The notes under the pieces are model-generated. The model made no database searches and was not told the DNA's origin. It was given only the letters and a program-made list of their open reading frames with translations. A stretch of DNA of 40,247 nt, from the NCBI GenBank assembly GCA_002438605.1, contig DJPR01000002.1, positions 28,512-68,758 of the forward strand. The letters run 5' to 3'. Numbering within the stretch: the stretch's first letter is position 1; every line of letters starts with the position of its first letter. Below are positions 1-8,025 of this stretch, in pieces. This DNA comes from Ruminococcus sp. UBA6407. GTDB taxonomy: Bacteria > Bacillota > Clostridia > Oscillospirales > Ruminococcaceae. The position numbers and the translations under genes were made by a program.

Positions 1-1142
1 GCAGGCTTCGGTTTGGCACATTCGGTACAGAATTTTCCGTTGTTTACAGCTCCGCATGAACACGTCCATGAATTTGCAGAATTAACCTGAGATTGCTGCT
101 GTGTCTGCATAACAGCCTGTTCCTGAGCTCTTTGCTGTGCGTCCATTCTGAACAGTTCATCTGTGCGAATCCCACCTGCATTCTGAGCCATGTTCATTCC
201 CATAAAGCCTATAGTACTGCCGCCGCTGTTTCCGGCAGCTGTTTTCATTGCCTCTGCCTGTGCTTCTGTAAGAGTAGCCGCAGCCATACCTGCATTACGC
301 ATAACAGCAGTTTTCTGAAGTTGCTTTATCATGTCTTCGTCTTCCTTTGAAGCAGTTATCGGCTCCATTCCGATTGAAAAAACTTCAATTCCTCTTAGTT
401 TCTTCCACTTTTCACTTAAAACGTCATTTAAAACGTCAACTATTTCAGTAGTATGTCCCGGAAGAGAGCTGTAACGTATACCCATTTCTGATATTTTTGC
501 CATAGCAGGCTGCAAAGCTGTTATAAACTCACCTTTTAGAGTGCTTTCAATATCACTTTTTCTGAATTCATCTTTAACATTAGCACAAACATTTGTATAA
601 AAAAGAAGCGGATCTATAATTCTGTACGAATACTCACCATGACAGCGAATTGAAATATCAATATCAAGCCCTATATTATTATCAACAACTCTGAAAGGAA
701 TAGGATTTGAAGTTCCGTATTTATTTTTTGAAATTTCTTTCGTATTTACAAAATAAACTCTCTGGTCTTTTCCGACTCCTCCGCCAAACGAAAAACGCTT
801 ACCGACATTTTTAAATGTTTCAACAATATTTTTCCCAAGACTTCCACTGAAAAGCGAGGGTTCTGATGACATATCATATGTATATTCTCCCGGTACTGCA
901 CAAAATTCAACTACCTGCCCCTGATCTACAATGATCATGCACTGTCCGTCTGCAACTGCAATTACAGAACCGTTTGAAATTATATTATCCTCACCTTTTG
1001 TGTTTGAAGAACGGCTTGAAACCTTATTTCTTGCCTTTTTCACTAAAACCTCTGAATCAAGAGCGTCACAGCAGAAAAATTCTTTCCACTGATCTGCCAT
1101 AACACCGCCTATTGAACCCACAGCAGCCTTAATAAGTCCCAT
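1..1142 (-). CDS. SPFH-domain protein with C-terminal zinc ribbon (YdjI-like, 'virion core' family), 3' end outside the window
   Basis: About 380 codons are visible, read from a start at 1142; the gene runs off the left edge. AAGGAG lies about ten bases upstream of the ATG. The N-terminus (MGLIKAAVGSIGG, then ADQWKEFF) and the body resemble the bacterial SPFH/YdjI family, proteins of the stomatin-prohibitin fold that associate with membranes. A Gln/Ala/Met-rich helical region follows (around EAQAEAMKTAAG). The last visible part has paired cysteines (WTCSCGAVNNGKFCTECAKP), a treble-clef-like zinc ribbon. The precise role of this family is not established; automatic labels such as 'virion core protein' come from distant pox-virus similarity and do not indicate a prophage here. 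Family assignment is good; function is unknown. Confidence 0.8.
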   Translation of the reverse strand, partial: MGLIKAAVGSIGGVMADQWKEFFCCDALDSEVLVKKARNKVSSRSSNTKGEDNIISNGSVIAVADGQCMIIVDQGQVVEFCAVPGEYTYDMSSEPSLFSGSLGKNIVETFKNVGKRFSFGGGVGKDQRVYFVNTKEISKNKYGTSNPIPFRVVDNNIGLDIDISIRCHGEYSYRIIDPLLFYTNVCANVKDEFRKSDIESTLKGEFITALQPAMAKISEMGIRYSSLPGHTTEIVDVLNDVLSEKWKKLRGIEVFSIGMEPITASKEDEDMIKQLQKTAVMRNAGMAAATLTEAQAEAMKTAAGNSGGSTIGFMGMNMAQNAGGIRTDELFRMDAQQRAQEQAVMQTQQQSQVNSANSWTCSCGAVNNGKFCTECAKPKP

Positions 1143-1172
1143 ATTTACTACTCCTTAAAACAAAAAATCTAC

Positions 1173-1213
1173 TAAAGACAATGTCGTACAATCTTTGTAC
1201 GGTATTGCCTAAA
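1173..1213. repeat. Palindromic repeat of the GGCAACACYG family
   Basis: An imperfect palindrome of about 41 bp just upstream of the SPFH gene. Read on the minus strand it begins TTTAGGCAATACCGTACA and closes with the complementary TGTACGACATTGTCTTTA. It shares its ends and length with the palindrome at 2848-2888. It lies in the leader of the SPFH gene, so a transcript would carry it as a hairpin. Confidence 0.6.
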
Positions 1214-1221
1214 ATTCATTT

Positions 1222-1253
1222 TTAGAAACTGTTTTAATAAAAACAATTTCTAA
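1222..1253. repeat. Perfect-looking AT-rich hairpin between MATE and SPFH genes
   Basis: Two 14-base arms (1222-1235, starting TTAGAAACTG, and 1240-1253) pair with one mismatch around the loop AATA. It lies downstream of the MATE stop on the minus strand and could end that transcript, but no clear T-run follows, so this is uncertain. The rest of the gap between 1254 and 1322 is AT-rich with nothing else recognisable. Confidence 0.45.
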
Positions 1254-1322
1254 CTTGCATATAATTATAACATATTATTATATAATTTTCAACAAAAAAT
1301 ATAAAAATATTAGAATAAAATT

Positions 1323-2693
1323 TCATATAGTCTTTTTACTCTTTTTTAAAAATATAACAGCTACAATTGTTCCGATTACTTCTGCAGCAGGTATTGATAA
1401 CCATATCAAATCTTCTGCATTTGCAAAAAACGTAAACAGATATGCAAGAGGAAATACAGCAGCGATCAGTCTTATAAAAGAAATAATAAGTGACTTTACA
1501 CCTGAACCCAGAGCCTGTAATATTCCTTGACATGCAATATTAAATCCGGCAAACAAATATCCGAATGTAACTATTCTTATTGCCTTAATAAATAATTGAC
1601 ATGATTCTTCTGACAAGGCAAATACTTTACTTAGTGGAGCTGCAAAAATTTGAAGTCCCAATTCACCGATAAGCATGAGAATAAGTGTATAAATAATCCC
1701 CCATTTTATAGCTTCCATAACCCTCTGCCTACTTTTCATTCCATAATTAAATGATACTATTGGAATAATTGCATTATTCATTCCAAACGCTGAGAAAAAT
1801 ACAAATTGCTGTATTTTGTAATAAACTCCATAAGCTGTTACTGCGAACGCTGATACCATACCAAAAATAATATTTATTCCATATGTCATTATTGACATAA
1901 GTGCCTGCATTAAAATAGCAGGTACACCAACTCTGTAAATTGCTGAAATAACACTTTTTTCAGGCTTCATAAATTTAATTGAACCATCTATCTCCTTATT
2001 GAATTTATAATGGAACAGCATACTTACACATAATGTTACAACTTGTCCGATAACAGTTGCATAAGCAGCACCTTTCACTCTCATTTCAGGAAATCCCAAA
2101 TAACCGAAAATCAATATCGGGTCAAGTATAATATTTATAATTGCGCCGGAAAGCTGAGCAATAGTAGAGTGAAGTGTTCTTCCTGTACCTTGAAGAAGCT
2201 TTTCATATATCATAGAGCCCACTGCTCCAAATGAAAACACACTACATATTTTAAGGTAATCCGTTCCAAGAGAAATAATTTCACTTTCTTTCGTTTGGGT
2301 TCTAAGGAAGATTTCCGTTCCAAAAATTCCAAATATGAGAAATACTACATAAGTACAAGCCCCAAGAAAAACAGCATTTCCGGCAATTTTGCTTGCACGC
2401 TCCCTGTTGCCTGCTCCTAAGCTTCTTGATAATATAGAGTTAATTCCAACACCCGTTCCCACTCCTATTGCAATTATAAGCAGTTGTACAGGATAAGAAA
2501 GCGTAAGTGCATTAACTGCTTTATCACCCATATCTGATATCTCAGCGGTATCTGAAATACGGCTTACAAAATAGCTGTCTACGATATTATAAAATGCCTG
2601 AACCATCATTGATACAATCATTGGAAGTCCCATACTCAGCATTACCTTTGGAATTGGCAAAACTCCCATTTTATTTTCTTTTAAATTTTCCAT
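1323..2693 (-). CDS. MATE family multidrug/solute exporter
   Basis: 456 residues, the usual length for a twelve-helix MATE transporter (cation-coupled antiporter in the cytoplasmic membrane). The N-terminal pattern PMIVSMMVQAFYNIVDSYFV and the internal second half starting near residue 245 (VGVPAILMQALMSIMTYGIN) are typical of the NorM/DinF-like MATE superfamily. The start is supported by AAAGGAG ten bases before the ATG. The gene appears to be transcribed alone: a promoter candidate and an unusual inverted repeat lie in its leader (see 2721-2814). Substrate cannot be told from sequence. Confidence 0.93.
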   Translation of the reverse strand: MENLKENKMGVLPIPKVMLSMGLPMIVSMMVQAFYNIVDSYFVSRISDTAEISDMGDKAVNALTLSYPVQLLIIAIGVGTGVGINSILSRSLGAGNRERASKIAGNAVFLGACTYVVFLIFGIFGTEIFLRTQTKESEIISLGTDYLKICSVFSFGAVGSMIYEKLLQGTGRTLHSTIAQLSGAIINIILDPILIFGYLGFPEMRVKGAAYATVIGQVVTLCVSMLFHYKFNKEIDGSIKFMKPEKSVISAIYRVGVPAILMQALMSIMTYGINIIFGMVSAFAVTAYGVYYKIQQFVFFSAFGMNNAIIPIVSFNYGMKSRQRVMEAIKWGIIYTLILMLIGELGLQIFAAPLSKVFALSEESCQLFIKAIRIVTFGYLFAGFNIACQGILQALGSGVKSLIISFIRLIAAVFPLAYLFTFFANAEDLIWLSIPAAEVIGTIVAVIFLKKSKKTI

Positions 2694-2720
2694 TTTATAA
2701 AAACTCCTTTACGCATAAAA

Positions 2721-2767
2721 ATCGAGCAGCTAATGCGATCTGGATTTACGCATTAAAGCTACTCGAT
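2721..2767 (-). promoter_or_regulatory. Long imperfect inverted repeat in the MATE leader (operator or attenuator candidate)
   Basis: Arms 2721-2737 (ATCGAGCAGCTAATGCG) and 2749-2767 (CGCATTAAAGCTACTCGAT) pair over about 17 bases with small bulges around an 11-base loop. On the transcript the stem is followed by TTTTTA and then by the ribosome site, so it could act as a transcription attenuator. Equally it could be a regulator's operator. It lies between the promoter candidate and the start codon of the exporter. Confidence 0.5.
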
Positions 2768-2783
2768 TTACTTTTATTATTTT

Positions 2784-2814
2784 ATCATAAAAAGTCGAAA
2801 AATGTAATTGACAA
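2784..2814 (-). promoter_or_regulatory. Candidate promoter for the MATE gene
   Basis: On the minus strand TTGTCA (2814-2809) and TATGAT (2789-2784) are separated by 19 bases, slightly long for sigma-A. It is the best match upstream of the gene. Confidence 0.35.
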
Positions 2815-2847
2815 TTAATGAAAAATTTAATAACAAAAAGAGAGTTT

Positions 2848-2888
2848 TTAAGGCAACACCGCACAAGCATGGTACAGTGTTGCCTTAA
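2848..2888. repeat. 41-bp palindrome TTAAGGCAACAC...GTGTTGCCTTAA
   Basis: The most regular member of the dispersed family. Twelve-base perfect arms (2848-2859 and 2877-2888) enclose 17 bases that still hold partial pairing. It sits two bases past the spoIVA stop and may serve as that gene's transcript end, although no T-run follows. Its ends match those of the long element at 16705-17030, so it looks like a minimal copy consisting of two ends joined. Confidence 0.75.
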
Positions 2889-2890
2889 AA

Positions 2891-4366
2891 TTATAATATG
2901 AAACAAATAAGTCCGCTGCAGCCCTCATTTATAACTCTTTCAAGAGTTTCCTGAAGTTTCATTCTTGCATCAGCAGGCATTTTGAACAGCTTATTGTGAA
3001 GTCCCTCATTAACAAGCTCATGAAGCGACTTGCCGAATATATTTGACTCCCATATTTTTTTCGGATTTTCTTCAAACCCTTCAAGCAGATACATTATAAG
3101 CTCCTCACTCTGCTTTTCAGAACCAACTATCGGACTTATTGTAGTATTGATATTTGCTTTCATGAGATGAATTGACGGTGCAGAGGCTTTAAGCTTTACT
3201 CCATATTTTCCACCCTGCTTAATGATTTTAGGTTCTTCAAGTGAAAGCTCCTCAAGCTCCGGCATTACAATTCCGTATCCTGTTGCTTCAACCTCAGCCA
3301 ATGCGGGTTCAAATCTTTCATAAGCCTTTTTTATTCTGTTAAGCTCCATAAGCAGCGGCATAAGGTCACTTTCACTCTCAATTTCAATACCTGTTGCTTC
3401 ACCTAAAATTTTATAGAAAAGACTGCTGTCAAGCTCCGCTGTTATCGTGACACTTCCCTTTCCAAGATTTATTTCACTTATTTCTGAACGTAAAATATGC
3501 GGACAATCAGAAATTGCTTCCGCTGCAAGCTGTGCCTCTCTGACAAGTTTTATATCCTTAGCACTGTTTCTTATGCAGTTCATAATATCCGTTTTAAGCC
3601 AATGGCCTTTTTCAAGTGAATTTATCCAACGGGCAGTTTTAATATTTATCTCTTTAATCGGAAAGGAAAATAGAATTTCCTGTATAATCATCTTTATATC
3701 CTGCTCATTAAGTTCAAGACAGTTGACAGGAATAACTTTTGTATCATACTTTTCCGTCAGCGTTTCACAAAGCTCTCTGACTTCATGAGAATTTGGATTT
3801 ACTGAATTCATTATAACTACAAACGGTTTTCCAAGCTCTTTCAGCTCACGAATAACACGCTCCTCACATTCCTCATATTCATTTCTCGGAATATCAGAAA
3901 TACTTCCGTCTGTTGTAACTACAAGACCTATCGTTGAATGGTCGGATATTACCTTCTGAGTGCCAATTTCAGCCGCCATATTAAATGGTATTTCTTCATC
4001 AAACCATGATGTCATGACCATTCTGGGCATTTCATTTTCTATGTATCCCAATGAACTCGGAACAATATATCCAACGCAGTCAATCATTCTGACATTAAAC
4101 CTTGCTCCGTTATCAAGGCTTACTTCAACTGCTTCTTCAGGTATAAATTTTGGTTCGGTTGTCATTATTGTTTTTCCTGCCGCAGACTGAGGAAGCTCAT
4201 CAACAGCTCTTTCACGCTTAAATTCACTGTCTATATTGGGAATAACCAATGATTCCATAAATCTCTTTATAAATGTTGATTTTCCTGTTCTGACAGGCCC
4301 TACAATTCCAATGTAAATATCACCGTCAGTTCTTTCTGCAATATCACTGTAAATATCTTTATTCAT
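2891..4366 (-). CDS. spoIVA: Stage IV sporulation protein A, spore-coat morphogenetic ATPase
   Basis: 491 residues, matching the family (about 490). SpoIVA binds and hydrolyses ATP and polymerises on the forespore surface to form the basement layer of the coat. The Walker A loop is at residues 23-31 (GPVRTGKST). The middle and C-terminal domains are full length, ending in the typical hydrophobic tail (GLICFIL) needed for localisation. AGGAGT precedes the ATG. The upstream neighbour is the SipL-type protein at 4454-6007, the known partner of SpoIVA in Clostridioides difficile, with an 87-base gap that carries a repeat fragment. Mother-cell expression is expected from the family; I cannot confirm a sigma-E promoter. 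Confidence 0.97.
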   Translation of the reverse strand: MNKDIYSDIAERTDGDIYIGIVGPVRTGKSTFIKRFMESLVIPNIDSEFKRERAVDELPQSAAGKTIMTTEPKFIPEEAVEVSLDNGARFNVRMIDCVGYIVPSSLGYIENEMPRMVMTSWFDEEIPFNMAAEIGTQKVISDHSTIGLVVTTDGSISDIPRNEYEECEERVIRELKELGKPFVVIMNSVNPNSHEVRELCETLTEKYDTKVIPVNCLELNEQDIKMIIQEILFSFPIKEINIKTARWINSLEKGHWLKTDIMNCIRNSAKDIKLVREAQLAAEAISDCPHILRSEISEINLGKGSVTITAELDSSLFYKILGEATGIEIESESDLMPLLMELNRIKKAYERFEPALAEVEATGYGIVMPELEELSLEEPKIIKQGGKYGVKLKASAPSIHLMKANINTTISPIVGSEKQSEELIMYLLEGFEENPKKIWESNIFGKSLHELVNEGLHNKLFKMPADARMKLQETLERVINEGCSGLICFIL

Positions 4367-4424
4367 ATTCGACTCCTAATCTTAAAAACGGAATAATAAT
4401 CCTCCGCTGATATTATCCTATATA

Positions 4425-4449
4425 AGAACTTGTTCTCAGGGCGGTGCTG
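4425..4449. repeat. Solo fragment of the two repeat-end sequences
   Basis: 4425-4436 reads AGAACTTGTTCT, the near-palindromic end of the 160-bp element at 16808 and 35251, preceded by TA as in those copies. It is followed by GGCGGTGCTG, loosely like the outer repeat end. It could be a remnant of a deleted element in the sipL-spoIVA gap. Confidence 0.35.
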
Positions 4450-4453
4450 ACTC

Positions 4454-6007
4454 TCAGCTTACAATCGGAATAATCAGCATTCCGCTTTCCTCAAGACGCT
4501 CTCCGCTTAATTCATTTTCTTCTATTATTGAGGTTACACAAGTACTGTAACGTTTTGCAATCTCCCATATATCTTCATTTTCTGCACCGTAATAAAGCTT
4601 TATTGCATAATCTCCGTCCCTTATTTTCTTCATTCCCTCGTCAACTGAAATATCGGAAAGTGCTTTTACGGAAGATGAAGTGAAAATTGATATTTCTGCT
4701 TTTATATCTGCTTTTAAAGTCAGAACATTATCAGACGAAATATTATATGATACTCCGTTTACAATAATATCAGCAGCAGCCGCAGCATTTGTATAGTCAT
4801 CATTCAGTTCAATAACTTCTTCAAAGGCTTCTTCTTTATCAGGCATAATAATCATGCCTGAATTATCCCGGGCAGCAGCTGTATATGTAAGCATTCCGCT
4901 TACCGTAAGCTTTTTTTCCTCTGCATTCAAATTTGCATTTACATTTTTCGGAGTACACCATACATAGAAAATCTGTTCAGGAACATCTTCACCCTCACAC
5001 ATTTTTGCACAATGATGTATTTCATGATTTATAATTTTAGGTATCTGTTCGGCTTTTATTTCCGTTACAGCAATACTGCATGGGTATGTTGTTGAATATG
5101 CATCTACCCCTAATGTAACAGAAGTCGTTTTTACTGCACTGCAATTCAATAAAATCTCCATTTCACATCTTATAGAACGATTTTCTCCCTCTTTATTCTG
5201 AACAGGATTAACCTCACAAAAAACTATCTCCGGTTTAACACAGCATTCAAACGTATCGTCCATCCCGTCAAGGTCAATAATCTGACTGTAAGGCACTGTA
5301 AATTCCATTGGTTCAAGCACTCCTGCACCGTCCTTTTCGCAGGCATAAAGAACTGCTATTGAGGCATCTCCCTTTGCAAGCATCTTGCCTGAAATCATTT
5401 TCTTTTCACAGCTTATGGACGTACAGCTGCATCTGACCACGCTTACTATTGACGGCTGTGTACTGCTGAGTTCTATGTCATCACCAAGCTGAATATTTTT
5501 TCTGGCAGTAATTTTTTTAGATGCAAACTCTATCGGCATTCTTTTCATTTGTATGTTCATTCCAAAAGCATCAGAAATTATCTCTTGATTTCTTTCACCT
5601 GTAACACTTACTTTTACTGAAACTGCACCTCTCATATCAAGACGTCTTTTATTAACGGCACGACAATTTACATAATCACATTTCGGTTTAAGCGTTACAC
5701 TCGGATTATCACAAAATCTGCCCATATCAACTGTTTTTGAAAACGTCTGTTTCTGATTAACACATTGAAGAATAGAACCGTTTTCACTACAGTAAAGAAT
5801 ACGCATATCACATCTCAGCTCGTATGTAAGCTTGTCGCCGTTAACACTGTAATCTGAAATTACCGGAACAGCCTCACATCTCACAAGCTTAAATACATCA
5901 GGATAATAATCCGGAAGAATATAGTCCATTTCAATCCCCTGCTCCTGTATACCCTCATAAACGCACTCTGCCGCAGAAATAGTTTCTCTGTTTACTTTAA
6001 ATTCCAT
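4454..6007 (-). CDS. sipL: SipL-type spore coat morphogenetic protein (DUF3794 repeats + C-terminal LysM)
   Basis: 517 residues from the ATG at 6007, chosen because AAGGAGG lies just upstream; an in-frame ATG at 6067 has no ribosome site. The N-terminal two thirds is built of DUF3794-type beta-rich repeats (first around EQGIEMDYILPDYYPDVFK). The last 50 residues form a LysM module (EDIWEIAKRYST...LIIPI). This domain order and length match C. difficile SipL (519 residues, quoted from memory), which binds SpoIVA through its LysM and encases the forespore; it functionally replaces SpoVID. Position directly upstream of spoIVA fits. On the minus strand CATACT at 6063-6058 could be part of a sigma-E -10, but I cannot establish it. 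Confidence 0.88.
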   Translation of the reverse strand: MEFKVNRETISAAECVYEGIQEQGIEMDYILPDYYPDVFKLVRCEAVPVISDYSVNGDKLTYELRCDMRILYCSENGSILQCVNQKQTFSKTVDMGRFCDNPSVTLKPKCDYVNCRAVNKRRLDMRGAVSVKVSVTGERNQEIISDAFGMNIQMKRMPIEFASKKITARKNIQLGDDIELSSTQPSIVSVVRCSCTSISCEKKMISGKMLAKGDASIAVLYACEKDGAGVLEPMEFTVPYSQIIDLDGMDDTFECCVKPEIVFCEVNPVQNKEGENRSIRCEMEILLNCSAVKTTSVTLGVDAYSTTYPCSIAVTEIKAEQIPKIINHEIHHCAKMCEGEDVPEQIFYVWCTPKNVNANLNAEEKKLTVSGMLTYTAAARDNSGMIIMPDKEEAFEEVIELNDDYTNAAAAADIIVNGVSYNISSDNVLTLKADIKAEISIFTSSSVKALSDISVDEGMKKIRDGDYAIKLYYGAENEDIWEIAKRYSTCVTSIIEENELSGERLEESGMLIIPIVS

Positions 6008-6108
6008 ATTAACCTCCTTGAAGTTGCTTTGTAAAAGTATATTCATTGTTGTGTACGAGTATGACAAAACTTTTTTTGCTTATCCACCTGTATTTTGCAA
6101 AAAATCTG

Positions 6109-6137
6109 TTGACTATTTTACATTTATAGTATATTAT
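6109..6137 (+). promoter_or_regulatory. Sigma-A type promoter for the lysozyme-manA-glucokinase operon
   Basis: TTGACT (6109-6114) and TATTAT (6132-6137) are separated by exactly 17 bases. The predicted transcript has an unusually long leader of nearly 200 bases before the start at 6337. Confidence 0.7.
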
Positions 6138-6148
6138 TAATATGTATG

Positions 6149-6316
6149 CTGCAATTCAGGATAACAGATATATTTGCCGACAATTGCAGTGAGTATTATT
6201 GCAGGACATCAGAACGTGTTAACAGCGTACAAGTTTAAAACCTGTCTGCATATAAACATGATAAAGGGAATACCTTGCAGCATTTTGTTGGATTGCTATA
6301 GTATGGTGTTGCCTAA
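6149..6316 (+). other. Long leader with stem-loop and a solo repeat end
   Basis: The leader of the GH25 gene holds a stem of eight perfect pairs (CTGCAATT at 6149-6156 with AATTGCAG at 6182-6189). Just before the start codon is a lone outer repeat end, GGTGTTGCCTAAA at 6304-6316. I find no partner end upstream and no known riboswitch pattern. Confidence 0.35.
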
Positions 6317-6336
6317 AGTCAGAAATGGAATGATTT

Positions 6337-7074
6337 ATGAAATTAAAAATGCTTTTCGCCTCACTCGGTACATGTATGATATGCGGTGCAAACGCATTCT
6401 CTCTTTTTTATTCCGATGCTATTGTAAATAAAGATAAGTACAGCGTAATGGGAGTAGATGTCGCTCACTATCAAGGCGTTATAGACTGGAATAAACTTGA
6501 GGAACAAGGTGTGGATTTTGCTTTTATTAAAGCTACAGAGGGCAGCGGTCATGTTGACTGTTTTTCCAAATCCAATTTAAATAATATATCAAAAACCAAT
6601 ATCTACCACTCGGCATATCATTTTTTCAGCTTTGACAGTCCCGGTGAAACTCAGGCTGAAAATTATATTTCAGCAGTTGATAAAAACAAAATAAATCTGC
6701 CTCCTGTTATAGACGTTGAATATTATGGCAATAAAAGTAAAGAAAATCCAAGTGAAGAAGAAACCTGTGCTATTCTTTCTCCGCTTCTTTCGGAACTGGA
6801 AAGCTATTATGGCAAAAAGCCTATTATATATACTACATTGCCGCTGTATTTCAAATACATTAAAAATAACTTCTCAGACCACCCTATCTGGATAAGAAAT
6901 ATAAACTGCGAACCGTCTTTTATAAACTGGACATTCTGGCAGTATTCGGATAAGGGAAAGCTTGAAGGATATGACGGAATAGAAGAAAATATTGACCTTA
7001 ACGTTTATAACGGAAGCATGCAGGAATTTATCGAAGAATTTAATGGAGGTAAAAATGAAACCACTGATTCTTAA
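6337..7074 (+). CDS. GH25 family lysozyme (N-acetylmuramidase), secreted or membrane-anchored
   Basis: 245 residues. A hydrophobic N-terminal stretch (residues 3-26) acts as signal peptide or anchor, followed by one GH25 barrel that cleaves the MurNAc-GlcNAc bond of peptidoglycan. Conserved motifs are GVDVAHYQG with Asp41, PPVIDVEYYG with Asp126 and the catalytic Glu128, and the late FWQYSDKG and IDLNVYNG strands. No wall-binding repeats are present. The start at 6337 has only a weak ribosome site (GGAATGA); no better in-frame start exists. It overlaps the next gene, manA, by 20 bases, so the two are co-transcribed. This is an odd pairing of wall hydrolase and sugar isomerase, perhaps wall turnover or simple operon drift. 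Confidence 0.92.
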   Translation: MKLKMLFASLGTCMICGANAFSLFYSDAIVNKDKYSVMGVDVAHYQGVIDWNKLEEQGVDFAFIKATEGSGHVDCFSKSNLNNISKTNIYHSAYHFFSFDSPGETQAENYISAVDKNKINLPPVIDVEYYGNKSKENPSEEETCAILSPLLSELESYYGKKPIIYTTLPLYFKYIKNNFSDHPIWIRNINCEPSFINWTFWQYSDKGKLEGYDGIEENIDLNVYNGSMQEFIEEFNGGKNETTDS

Positions 7075-8011
7075 TCCGCCTATTAAGGACTATATCTGGG
7101 GAGGTACTAAGCTCAAAGAACAATTCGGGAAAAAAAGTGATTTGGAACGTCTTGCTGAAAGCTGGGAACTTTCATGCCATAAGGACGGTATGAGTATAAT
7201 TGCAAATGGAGAGTACTCAGGCAGGTCTCTCAAGGATTTTCTGAATGAAAATCCATCTGCCCTCGGAACAAAATGCAGTAAGTTTGATGACTTTCCCATT
7301 CTTATAAAGTTAATTGACGCTCGTGATAACCTTTCTGTACAGGTTCATCCTGACAATGAATATGCTATGCGTATTGAGGGTGAATACGGAAAAACTGAAA
7401 TGTGGTATATCGTTGACTGCGAAGAAAATGCTTCACTTATTTACGGATTTAAAGAACAAATTTCTAAGGATGATTTTCAAAAAGCTATCGAGGAAAACAC
7501 TTTGTTGGATAAGGTAAACAGTGTCCCTGTCAAAAAGGGTGATGTGTTCTTTATTGAAGCAGGTACTCTTCACGCTATCGGAAAAGGTATTCTTATTGCT
7601 GAAATTCAACAGAACTCAAATACAACATATCGTGTTTATGATTACGGCAGAGTAGGCAATGACGGAAAGCCGAGAGAACTTCATGTTGAAAAAGCTCTTG
7701 ACGTTACAAAACTTGCTCCTGCTGATTCATATAATAAGCCCATAACAGAAAGTTTAAATGGCTGGAGCAGAACACAGCTTGCAAAATGTGAATATTTTAC
7801 TGTTTATAACGGTAATATTGAAACATCTGCTGATTTAAATGCTGACGATAATTCTTTCAATCACATTCTTGTTCTTGACGGTGCTGCCGTTATCGAAGCT
7901 CAAAACGAAAAAATTGACATTCATAAAGGTGACAGCATTTTTATTCCGGCAGGCTTAGGTGAATATAAAATCTGCGGTAAATGCAGTATTATAATAACGA
8001 AAATTGATTAA
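7055..8011 (+). CDS. manA: Class I mannose-6-phosphate isomerase
   Basis: 318 residues from the ATG at 7055, chosen for the GGAGG seven bases upstream. A zinc-dependent cupin enzyme that interconverts mannose-6-phosphate and fructose-6-phosphate. Zinc-ligand regions are visible: QVHPDNEYA, GKTEMWYI and EAGTLHAIGKG. The short form (about 315 residues) is the Bacillus-type. It overlaps the lysozyme upstream and is followed within 15 bases by the ROK glucokinase, so the two enzymes together would feed mannose and glucose into glycolysis. Confidence 0.95.
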   Translation: MKPLILNPPIKDYIWGGTKLKEQFGKKSDLERLAESWELSCHKDGMSIIANGEYSGRSLKDFLNENPSALGTKCSKFDDFPILIKLIDARDNLSVQVHPDNEYAMRIEGEYGKTEMWYIVDCEENASLIYGFKEQISKDDFQKAIEENTLLDKVNSVPVKKGDVFFIEAGTLHAIGKGILIAEIQQNSNTTYRVYDYGRVGNDGKPRELHVEKALDVTKLAPADSYNKPITESLNGWSRTQLAKCEYFTVYNGNIETSADLNADDNSFNHILVLDGAAVIEAQNEKIDIHKGDSIFIPAGLGEYKICGKCSIIITKID

Positions 8012-8025
8012 TGGAGGATATTAAA

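Noticed and set aside
1..1142. Prophage marker, since the family is often labelled 'virion core protein'
   Set aside because: The protein is an SPFH/zinc-ribbon bacterial protein, and no other phage gene is present.
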